Positions 16,996 through 24,732 of a DNA stretch of 64,000 nt are shown here, in pieces. This stretch comes from Banduia mediterranea (GTDB lineage Bacteria > Pseudomonadota > Gammaproteobacteria > Nevskiales > Nevskiaceae). Each line of letters begins with the position of its first letter. Position 1 is the first letter of the stretch. The stretch covers positions 44,924-108,923 of the forward strand of contig NZ_JAVRIC010000012.1 in NCBI RefSeq assembly GCF_031846245.1, read 5' to 3'. The translations under genes were made by a program, and so were the position numbers. The notes below the pieces were generated by a model. That model ran no database searches, had not been told where the DNA came from, and was given only the letters and a program-made list of their open reading frames with translations.

Positions 16996-18837
16996 TCAGA
17001 ACATCTCGGTCTGATCGCTCGCGCCGACTTTTTCGCCGACCGCGGGCGCTTCACGCGACGCGATCCACTCGCCGGTGATCATCTGGTCATAGGTCGCACC
17101 CGGTCCGACCATCGGATAGACCAGGGCGTCCGGATCGATGATGACTTCGAGAAACGCCGGACCGTCGAATTCGATGAACTCGCGAATCACGCGCGGCAGA
17201 TCCTCTCTGCGGTCGAGGCGCACGGCGTAGTCATAACCGTCGGCCTGGGCCGCCTTGACGAAGTCCTTCTTGTGCAGCGACTTGTCGGTGGCCGAGAAAC
17301 GGCTCTTGAAGAACAGTTTCTGCCACTGGCGCACCATGCCGTCGCCGAAATTGTTGAGCACCACGACCTTGACCGGCAGGTTGTAGGTGGTCACCGTTTC
17401 GAGCTCGCCGATGTTCATGCGAATGCTGGCGTCGCCGTCGATATCGATGACCACGCGATTCTGGCCGGCGAAGGCCGCGCCGATCGCGGCCGGCAGGCCG
17501 AAGCCCATGGTACCCATCGATCCCGAGGTCAGCCACAGACGCGGTTCGCGAAAATCGAAATACTGGGCGGCCCACATCTGGTGTTGTCCCACGCCGGTGG
17601 CGATGATCGCCTCGCCGCCGGTCAGGCGATTGATCTCCTCGATCACGGCGTAGGGCTGGATCAGGGCGGATTCGCGGTCGTAGTTCATCGCGTGGCGCGT
17701 CTTGAGCTCGGCGAGGTGCCGGTGCCAGGCCGACCAGTCACGCGCGAAGCCGATGTCCTTGCCGTGTTCCGTGAGTTTGCGCAGCGCCGCCGGCAGCAGG
17801 CCGACGTGATGCCAGTCGACGCGCTTGACCTTGTTGATCTCGGCGGCGTCGATGTCCAGGTGCGCGATGAACTTGGCGCCGTGCGCAAACTGGTCGGGCT
17901 TGGTGGCCACCCGGTCGTCGAAGCGGCTGCCGACGGCGATGATGCAATCGGCGTCCTCGACAGCGTAATTGGCGTAGGCGCGGCCGTGCATGCCGAGCAT
18001 ATGCATCGAGCGTTCGGCGGTGGTGTCGTAGGCACCCAGGCCCATCAGCGTCATCGTCACCGGAATGCCGAAACCGTCCGCGAACTCACGCAGCGCCTGC
18101 GCCGCGCCGGCATTGATCGCGCCGCCGCCGACGTAGAGCAGGGGCCGTTCGGCGCGCGACAGCAAATCGAAGAAGCTCGTGCACTTGGATTCCGGAACCG
18201 GCGAGGCCTCCAGCGCACGCAGGCGGGCACGAAAGCCCGGCACCGGCAGCACGCCTTCGCCGGAGTAGGGCCCCATCCAGTTCTGCACATCCTTGGGCAC
18301 GTCGACCACGACCGGCCCCGGGCGGCCCGAACGGGCGATCTCGAACGCGGTGCGTACCGTCGCTTCGAGCTGGCTCGGGTCCGTGACCAGAAACACATGC
18401 TTGGCGCAGGCACCCATGATGTTGGTGACCGGTGCTTCCTGGAACGCATCCGTGCCGATCGCGGACGTCGGCACCTGACCGCAGATCACCACGATGGGGA
18501 TCGAGTCGGCCATGCAATCGCGCACCGGGGTCACGCAGTTGGTGGCGCCGGGGCCGGAGGTGACCAGTGCCACGCCGACCTTGCCGGAAGCGCGTGCGTA
18601 GCCGGATGCCATGAAGCCGGCGCCCTGTTCGTTGGCCGGCACGATCAGCGGCATGCGCTCGTCGTGCAGCTGGTTGTAGCGAAAGATTGCGTCGTAGGTG
18701 GGCAGAATCGCGCCGCCGGAATAGCCAAATACCGCGTCGACGCCCTCGTCTTCCAGTACCTGGACGATGATGTCCGCGCCGGACAGTCGTTGGCCGGCGA
18801 GGCGATGGCGTAGCGGTGAAAGCGGAGCTTGGGTCAT
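16996..18837 (-). CDS. Acetolactate synthase catalytic subunit
   Basis: Thiamine-diphosphate enzyme of branched-chain amino-acid synthesis, condensing pyruvate to acetolactate. Length 613 aa. The N-terminal TPP domain carries the catalytic Glu in VPANEQGAGFMASGYA (E70). A central FAD-type domain and a C-terminal domain with GDASIRMNIGE...NN follow. No regulatory subunit gene (ilvN/ilvH) or ilvC is adjacent. The next gene downstream is the PhoX-like protein. The leader (18838-18960) has an imperfect hairpin (AAGGCCGC...GCGGACCTT) but no leader peptide rich in branched-chain codons that I could find. Confidence 0.93.
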   Translation of the reverse strand: MTQAPLSPLRHRLAGQRLSGADIIVQVLEDEGVDAVFGYSGGAILPTYDAIFRYNQLHDERMPLIVPANEQGAGFMASGYARASGKVGVALVTSGPGATNCVTPVRDCMADSIPIVVICGQVPTSAIGTDAFQEAPVTNIMGACAKHVFLVTDPSQLEATVRTAFEIARSGRPGPVVVDVPKDVQNWMGPYSGEGVLPVPGFRARLRALEASPVPESKCTSFFDLLSRAERPLLYVGGGAINAGAAQALREFADGFGIPVTMTLMGLGAYDTTAERSMHMLGMHGRAYANYAVEDADCIIAVGSRFDDRVATKPDQFAHGAKFIAHLDIDAAEINKVKRVDWHHVGLLPAALRKLTEHGKDIGFARDWSAWHRHLAELKTRHAMNYDRESALIQPYAVIEEINRLTGGEAIIATGVGQHQMWAAQYFDFREPRLWLTSGSMGTMGFGLPAAIGAAFAGQNRVVIDIDGDASIRMNIGELETVTTYNLPVKVVVLNNFGDGMVRQWQKLFFKSRFSATDKSLHKKDFVKAAQADGYDYAVRLDRREDLPRVIREFIEFDGPAFLEVIIDPDALVYPMVGPGATYDQMITGEWIASREAPAVGEKVGASDQTEMF

Positions 18838-19026
18838 GGCGACATCTTCTGCGGTATCGAACCGGGCGGCTTGCCGAACACGCTGCCCGGTCTGGGTTGA
18901 ATCACCCGGTTCGAGCAGCCAAGGTCCGCAATAGCGGCCTTCCGGAACAAAAAAAGGGTGCGAAGATTAGCGCTGTTGCGTCGCCGATGCCATGCGGAGC
19001 CGCAGTTTGAGGGATACGAGACCCGC

Positions 19027-19977
19027 TCAGCGTCCCCAGCCGAGCTTGTGGCTGAGCTTGGAAAGCACGCTGCGCTGCTCCGGCATGCGCCCGACACCGC
19101 TTTCGGTCAGCTCGATGTCGAAGTGTTCATCGGCGCCATGGAACCGCACGATTCCTGCCTTGTAGGCCAGATCCAGGGCGTGCAGCAGCGCATTGTCGTC
19201 GAGCCCGGTGCCGTGCCAGCGGCTTTTCATTGCCGAGTAGCCGATCCGGCTTCCGGAGAAACGCTGCGGGCCTTCGAATGCGCCGGAAATCAGGTCGCGC
19301 AGTTCCGAATCAGGAACGTGCGGCCCCGGCTGAGTGATTTCCGGCGCACATTCCAGGAGTCGCGCCGGGGTCAGCGGGCCGCGGATGAACTCGGCACCGC
19401 CTTCGCCGAGCTCCCAGTAAACATCCATTCCGCGAATGCGGTGGCGCAGGTATTCGTCGCGCAGCAGGACATCGAATGCGGTCCGCAGGTCGCCGGCGCG
19501 CAGCCCGGTTTCCTGCCAGTAACGCGACACCGTGACGCCGATCAGCAGTTCACCCTTCTTGAGCTTGAGATCGCGGAAGATCGACAGCACCTGGTTGCGG
19601 AGCGCGATCTCGCTCAACGTCAGCCCGCGGCCAATGAACACGGTGGGGCGGATGTCGGGCTCGGCCACCGGCGCCGCTTCGGTGTCGATCGCGGGCGGCG
19701 CACTGGTGGAAAAGCGGGTCGCGGAGAGCAACCGCCGGTAGCCATCCGGACTCAGACGCAGATGCGGCGGCGTCAGCCCGGGCGCCAATTCCACCCATTG
19801 CTCCTGGATCAACTGCGCGAGCAGATCGGCCAAACGCTGATCGTCCTGTTCGGTGCGTCGCCAGCGTTCGCGCAGCAAGTGCAGCGGAGCGCCCATCGAC
19901 AGGCTCACGCAGTGCGCGTCCAGCCATTCGAGCAGCTCGTCGCACTGCTGTTCACCGACCAGGATTCTCGGCTGCAT
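19027..19977 (-). CDS. Hypothetical protein, 316 aa
   Basis: I do not recognise a family. The predicted protein is soluble, acidic to neutral, without signal peptide or TM segment. It reads as two halves joined by an Ala/Pro linker (about 90-105). The second half contains a strand/helix region around FIGRGLTLSEIALRNQVLSI and helical segments reminiscent of winged-helix folds (RAGDLRTAFDVLLRDEYL). Codon use and length argue that it is real. It is divergent from the EamA transporter. The short gap to the acetolactate synthase gene contains a T7 run (minus strand, about 18950) that could terminate it. Confidence 0.75.
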   Translation of the reverse strand: MQPRILVGEQQCDELLEWLDAHCVSLSMGAPLHLLRERWRRTEQDDQRLADLLAQLIQEQWVELAPGLTPPHLRLSPDGYRRLLSATRFSTSAPPAIDTEAAPVAEPDIRPTVFIGRGLTLSEIALRNQVLSIFRDLKLKKGELLIGVTVSRYWQETGLRAGDLRTAFDVLLRDEYLRHRIRGMDVYWELGEGGAEFIRGPLTPARLLECAPEITQPGPHVPDSELRDLISGAFEGPQRFSGSRIGYSAMKSRWHGTGLDDNALLHALDLAYKAGIVRFHGADEHFDIELTESGVGRMPEQRSVLSKLSHKLGWGR

Positions 19978-20091
19978 CGCACTCTCCCCCTATCCGGACT
20001 TACTGATAACGTGCCGACAGGCGCAGTGCAAGCCTGAGTGCTCGCCGCTTTACGTAAACTCGCGCTTTGTCGGATAGCCCCACGAGTTTGC

Positions 20092-20988
20092 ATGGATTTC
20101 GGAATTGGCGAGAGCTACGCGCTGGCCAGCGCCTTGGCCTGGGCGGTGGCAGTGATTCTGTTCAAGCGCTCCGGCGAGCAGTTGCCGCCGTTCGAACTGA
20201 ACCTGGTCAAGAACCTGCTCGCGACCGTGCTACTGGCGGTGACCGTGTGGCTGCTCGCGGGTGCCCAGCTGCCGCGCCTCGGCCCGGCCGACATCGGCCT
20301 GACGGTGGCCTCGGGCGTGCTGGGTATCGCGGTGGGCGACACCCTGTATTTCCGCGCACTCAAGCTGCTGGGCGCGAGCCGCATGGGCGTGGCGCAGACG
20401 CTGTACTCGCCGTGCGTGATCCTGTTGTCGGTGATGTTTCTCGGCGAGCGCCTTTACTGGTGGCAGGTCGGCGGCGTGGCGCTGGTGTTCGGCGGTATCC
20501 TGCTGGTCGGCTATGTCGGCAAGGGCATCAGTATCGCGCGTTCGACCCTGGTGCTGGGCTTCACGCTGGCCGCAGCCTCGGTGTTCATGATGGCGCTGGG
20601 CATCGTTCTGGCGAAGCCCTTGCTGGTGCAGCATGACTTCCTGTGGATCGTGTTCCTGCGCACTGCGGCCGGCTTGCTGGGCATGCTGCTGCTGGTGGCC
20701 TGGCGTCGCCAATGGCGTTCACTGTGGCAGACCTATCGCGGCGTGCGGCGCTGGCCGGTGATCGTGGCCGGGGCCGTGTGTGGAACCTACCTGGCGATGA
20801 TCTTCTGGCTGGCAGGCTACAAGTACACGGACATGTCGGTGGCCGCGGTGCTCAACGAGCTGGCGGCGGTCTTCATCCTGGTCCTGGCCGTGATCTTCCT
20901 GCGAGAGAAGGTCGGGCGTCGACAGATACTGGGTACTCTGCTGGCGATGCTCGGCGTGGCGCTGGTGGTCGCACGGCCCTCGGCGTGA
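20092..20988 (+). CDS. EamA/DMT-family transporter
   Basis: Drug/metabolite-superfamily permease, 298 aa from the ATG at 20092. An upstream in-frame ATG (20038) would add a non-hydrophobic leader. Ten hydrophobic segments are arranged as two EamA repeats (about 5-138 and 150-290). The second half ends in the usual FLREKVGRRQILGTLLAMLGV pattern. It probably exports a small metabolite or amino acid; the substrate cannot be told. It is convergent with selO. Confidence 0.88.
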   Translation: MDFGIGESYALASALAWAVAVILFKRSGEQLPPFELNLVKNLLATVLLAVTVWLLAGAQLPRLGPADIGLTVASGVLGIAVGDTLYFRALKLLGASRMGVAQTLYSPCVILLSVMFLGERLYWWQVGGVALVFGGILLVGYVGKGISIARSTLVLGFTLAAASVFMMALGIVLAKPLLVQHDFLWIVFLRTAAGLLGMLLLVAWRRQWRSLWQTYRGVRRWPVIVAGAVCGTYLAMIFWLAGYKYTDMSVAAVLNELAAVFILVLAVIFLREKVGRRQILGTLLAMLGVALVVARPSA

Positions 20989-21008
20989 TTGCGCGCACGA
21001 ATCTCGCT

Positions 21009-22535
21009 TCAGGACGAGCAGCTCACCTCGATGTGCTGCGCCCAGGCCGGCGGTTCGGCGAAGTAGCGTTCCATGTCCGGCTGTTCGTCATAGGGTCGCG
21101 CCAGCAGACGCATCAGGCGATCGATTTCGGTGGCGTCGCCTTGCTGTGCCTGTTCGATCGCGCCTTGCGCCATCCAGTTGCGCAACACGTATTTCGGGTT
21201 GACGGCGTTCATGTTCTGCCGGCGCTGCGCATCGTCCGAATGCTCGCGCCGCAAGCGTGCGCGATAGTCGTCCAGCCAGGCGTCGAAGGCTTCGAGATCG
21301 CCGACGTAGTCGCGCAGCCGCGGCGCCGCATCGGTGGCGCTTTCGAGTTCCGAGAGCATGCGGAAACTGCGTGTGAAGTCGGCACGCGAACGGTGCATGA
21401 TCGTCAGCAGGCGGTTGATCAGCTCGGGATCGTCGCTTTCTTCGGCGACCAGGCCCAGTTTGGCGCGCCAGCGCCGTGTCACCGCCTCGGTATAGGTCGG
21501 CGGGAAAGCATCGAGTATCGCCTGCGCGATCTCCACGGCCTGTTCGGGAACCTCATGCAACAAGGGCAGGCAGGCCTGCAGCAGGCGTGAACAGTTCCAG
21601 TGCCCGACTTCCGGCTGGCGATCGTAGGCGTAGCGGCCGCCCTCGTCCGTGTGATTGCAGATGTGGTGGGCGTCGAAGGCGTCCAGAAAACCATATGGGC
21701 CGTAGTCCAGGGTAAGGCCGAGCACCGAGAAGTTGTCGGTGTTCATCACGCCATGGCAGAAGCCCACGGTCTGCCATTGCGCCATCAGCCGCGCGCTGCG
21801 TTCCACAACGATGCGCAGCCAGGCGGCGTGGCGCTGCGGGTGTTCGAAGAGTTCCGGAAAATGCTGTTCGATCACCTGATCGGCGAGCGGCGCCAGTGCT
21901 TCGTGGCGACCTTGGTAGTAGAAGAACTCGAATTGTCCGAAGCGCACGTGGCAGGGCGCGACGCGGCTGATCACGGCGGCGGATTCGATGGTCTCGCGTC
22001 GCAGCGGCAGGCTGGAGCCGACCAGGCTGAGCGCGCGGGTGCTGGGGATACCCAGATGATGCAGCGCGCTGCCGGCGAGGTATTCGCGGATGCTGGATCG
22101 CAGTACCGCGCGCCCGTCGGCAAAACGTGAATAGGGCGTGGGGCCGGCGCCCTTGAGCTGAATATCCTGCCAGCGCCCCTGGGTATCCTGAACCTGGGCC
22201 AGCAGAATCGCGCGACCGTCTCCGAGCTGCGGTACGAATACGCCGAACTGGTGCCCGGCGTAGACCGTGGCGATTTCGCAGCCGCCGGACAAGCGCGCAT
22301 TGCCGGACATCAGCGCCAGAAATTCGGGGCTATCCAGTGAATCGGGGCTCAGCCCGAGTTCCGCCGCCAGGTCCCGATTGACATGCAGCAGTCTGGCGTC
22401 CGGCAGCGGTTCCGGTTCGACCCGGGAAAAATAGTCCTCGCCCAGCGTGACAAAGCGGTTCTGCGGATTCAGGCCGGGCAGGGTGATGTCGGGTCGCAGC
22501 GGGCTACGCTCGTCGCGGGGATCGTCAGGGCGCAC
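21009..22535 (-). CDS. selO: Protein adenylyltransferase SelO (YdiU)
   Basis: Pseudokinase-fold enzyme that AMPylates Ser/Thr/Tyr of redox proteins. Length 508 aa. Family blocks are clear: LGEDYFSRVEPEPLPDARL near the start, VYAGHQFGVFVPQLGDGRA (glycine-rich), LKGAGPTPYSRFADGRAVLRSS, and GVMNTDNFSVLGLTLDYGPYGFLD with the metal-binding residues. The final CSC-like cysteine motif is replaced by a C-terminal CSS, keeping one Cys. Its start lies next to the remains of an NADH dehydrogenase gene on the same strand. Confidence 0.95.
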   Translation of the reverse strand: MRPDDPRDERSPLRPDITLPGLNPQNRFVTLGEDYFSRVEPEPLPDARLLHVNRDLAAELGLSPDSLDSPEFLALMSGNARLSGGCEIATVYAGHQFGVFVPQLGDGRAILLAQVQDTQGRWQDIQLKGAGPTPYSRFADGRAVLRSSIREYLAGSALHHLGIPSTRALSLVGSSLPLRRETIESAAVISRVAPCHVRFGQFEFFYYQGRHEALAPLADQVIEQHFPELFEHPQRHAAWLRIVVERSARLMAQWQTVGFCHGVMNTDNFSVLGLTLDYGPYGFLDAFDAHHICNHTDEGGRYAYDRQPEVGHWNCSRLLQACLPLLHEVPEQAVEIAQAILDAFPPTYTEAVTRRWRAKLGLVAEESDDPELINRLLTIMHRSRADFTRSFRMLSELESATDAAPRLRDYVGDLEAFDAWLDDYRARLRREHSDDAQRRQNMNAVNPKYVLRNWMAQGAIEQAQQGDATEIDRLMRLLARPYDEQPDMERYFAEPPAWAQHIEVSCSS

Positions 22536-23548
22536 GTTGTTCCGTGTTTGCGTCGGAACCCACGATCAGACGCGCGCCGCGCTTGTGAGTCAAGTAGTGG
22601 ATCGACCATTGGTAGGCGACCGGCATGCGATTGCGCGCACCGATCAGGAAGTCGATGTGGGCAACGCACCACGGCAGCCAGGCGAACGTACCCTTCATGC
22701 GGATGCGCCCGAAATCGATCACGGCGGCACGTCGGCCGCCCAGATCACGGTTCGCGCCTCCACGCGAACGTCGCCGATATCCGTACCGCGTGCGTCGCAG
22801 TTGGCGACCAGGGCGTTGAGCATCACTTCCACACCCATCTTTACGGGCGAACGCTGAGTGAATGTCGACAGGGATTCCGGAAACGGCGGCAGTATGCGCG
22901 GGCCGCCTTCGAGCAGCACGATGCGTGCGTCGCGCGGCTTGATCGAATGAAAGTCTGAAACCAGCGCATGCTTCGCCTGTTCGGCGATCGCGCCCGCCAT
23001 TTCCACACCGGAGGGGCCGGCACCGATCACGCAGAAGGTCGTCAATGCCTGGCGTTCGGCTTCGTCCTGCGAGTTCTCGGCGCGCTCGAAGGACATCAGC
23101 AGTCGTCGCCGGATCAGCGTGGCATCGCCGATGCGCTTGAGCCCCGGCGCCGTGGGCGCCCATTCGTCATGACCGAAATAATTGTGGGTGGCTCCCGTGG
23201 CCAGCACCAGCCAGTCGTAGCTGCTGCGTCCGTCCTTGAGCTGTACCTGTTGCCGATCGCGATCCACGTCCTGCACGTCGGCGAGCAGAACGCAGGCGTT
23301 TTTCTGATCGCGCAGCACGCCACGAATCGGCCGCGCCACGTCCGAGGGGTTCAGCTCGGCGGTGGTCACCTGGTACGGCAAGGGCTGGAACAGGTGGAAT
23401 TGCGGCGATCGACGATGGTGATGTCGACCGGCGCCTTCGCCAGCGCGCGTGCCGTCGAAAGCCCGCCGAAGCCGGCGCCGACAATGACCACATGGGGGTG
23501 ATTCGTTTCGTTCAAGTCAGCCTGCTCGGCGAAATGGCGGCGCGACAT
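22525..23548 (-). pseudogene. Type II NADH dehydrogenase, frameshifted and internally deleted
   Basis: Three frames carry successive parts of an NDH-2 flavoprotein. The first has the FAD motif VVIVGAGFGGLSTARALA. After a one-base loss near 23400 (NH changes to a TC before HLFQPLPYQV) the middle frame continues through LVLATGATHNYFGHDEW and the NAD-binding VIGAGPSGVEMAG to TVIWAA. There it hits a stop at 22719. The third frame resumes at AAVIDFGRIRM and carries the normal C-terminal membrane-anchoring WLPWCVAHIDFLIGARNR. About 80-90 residues, including the conserved GD segment near the FAD, are missing at this junction. The remnant spans about 340 codons versus about 430 in the family. It cannot make an active enzyme. 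Confidence 0.88.
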
Positions 23549-23723
23549 TACGCTGCCGGCGCTCGGTTTGTTCGTGCGGTGCGTCATGCCGATGACGCGA
23601 GCATGGCGGGGCAACGGGTCGGGCGCAATGCGGCCGCCGCCGCAGACTGGGGCGGGGGCGAAATTCGAGCTAGGATGGCCCAGCGCAAGTGTCCGTCGGG
23701 ACGATTACAGGGAGAAATCAGGC

Positions 23724-23915
23724 ATGTCGTTCGAATACCCCGGCCTTTGGGGCACCATCCTGCTGGTGCTGGATATCTGGGCGATCCTCAACGTTGTCCA
23801 GAGCCGTTCCGATACGCTCAAGAAGGCGATCTGGATCGTGGTGATCCTGCTGTTGCCGCTGCTGGGATTCATCATCTGGCTGCTGATGGGCCCGCGCTCG
23901 CCGCGCAAGACCTGA
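23724..23915 (+). CDS. PLDc_N-domain small membrane protein
   Basis: A 63-aa protein with two hydrophobic helices. The pattern W..I.N....S.......WI.VILLLP..G...WLL.GPR matches the phospholipase D-nuclease N-terminal (PLDc_N) membrane module found alone in many bacteria. ATG 23724 follows a GGGAG ribosome site, while longer in-frame starts are Arg/Pro-rich shadows. The stop is one base before the LolA-like gene, so it is probably first in an operon with that gene and the MMPL exporter. Confidence 0.8.
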   Translation: MSFEYPGLWGTILLVLDIWAILNVVQSRSDTLKKAIWIVVILLLPLLGFIIWLLMGPRSPRKT

Positions 23916-23916
23916 G

Positions 23917-24732
23917 ATGTCTGCACGCTGGGGATTGGCCAAGGGGCCGGGCGCTCGTCGAATGTGCGGTTGGTTGTTGGCGGCGGCCGTGCTTCCGTGG
24001 ATCGGGCCGGCGGCGGCTGCGGACCTGGATTCGATTCGGGACTGTGTGCGCGCCAATGTGCCGTCGAGCATTCGAATCCAGAACGTGAAGCTCACCGCCT
24101 TCGACCGCGCCGGCGGTTCGCGCGAAATGATGGGGCGCCTGTTCGCGATGCGCGAAGACCAGGCACAGCTTCGTCTCATGCTGAGGCTGGATGCGCCGCC
24201 GGACGTCGCGGGATCGGCCTATCTGGTGCGCGGGCGCGAACAGGGGCAGGAGACGTACGTGTACGTGCCGGCGCTCAAGCGTGTGCGTCGCCTGACGGGC
24301 TCCAACCTCGATGGCAGCCTGTTCGCCACCGACTTCAGCTACGGCGATATCAGCCAGATTTATCGTGCCTTCGACGCCGGCAGCGCGGTGCTGGAGGATG
24401 CCGGCGAGATCGGGCAGCGCGCGGTGGACCGGATTGCCTTCGACCCGCGGGAGCAGCACGATACGCGTTTCGACCGCATTCGGGTGGCGGTCGACCGCGA
24501 GACCTGCGTTGCGCTACGCATCGAATTTTTCGAGAACGGAGCGGTGGGCAAACGCTACGAAGCGGATCCCGAGCGCCTGCGGCAGTTCGACATGCACTGG
24601 TATGCCGAGTTTGCCCAAATGCGCAACCTCAAGCAGGAAACGTACACGACGCTGGAAGTGCAGGAGGTGAGCGGCGGCGACGCCCTGTCGAATCTCTACT
24701 TCATGCCCATGACGTTCTATGAGGGGCCGTAG
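23917..24732 (+). CDS. LolA-like outer-membrane lipoprotein-sorting protein
   Basis: Periplasmic protein of the LolA/LolB-like fold, 271 aa, with a signal peptide ending near GPAAAADL. Motifs such as LRLDAPPDVAGSAYLVRGR, YVYVPALKRVRRLTGSNLDGSLF and a late Y.TLEV strand match the outer-membrane lipoprotein-sorting family commonly encoded beside MMPL/RND permeases. Its stop codon directly abuts the TTG start of the exporter, and the preceding peptide gene ends one base upstream. It probably binds a lipid-like substrate handed over by the exporter. A second ATG at 23962 would also give a signal peptide. Confidence 0.85.
   Translation: MSARWGLAKGPGARRMCGWLLAAAVLPWIGPAAAADLDSIRDCVRANVPSSIRIQNVKLTAFDRAGGSREMMGRLFAMREDQAQLRLMLRLDAPPDVAGSAYLVRGREQGQETYVYVPALKRVRRLTGSNLDGSLFATDFSYGDISQIYRAFDAGSAVLEDAGEIGQRAVDRIAFDPREQHDTRFDRIRVAVDRETCVALRIEFFENGAVGKRYEADPERLRQFDMHWYAEFAQMRNLKQETYTTLEVQEVSGGDALSNLYFMPMTFYEGP

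Noticed and set aside
16906..18813. 635-codon plus frame opposite acetolactate synthase
   Set aside because: Antisense shadow rich in His/Arg/Gly; the minus strand encodes a complete, motif-bearing enzyme.
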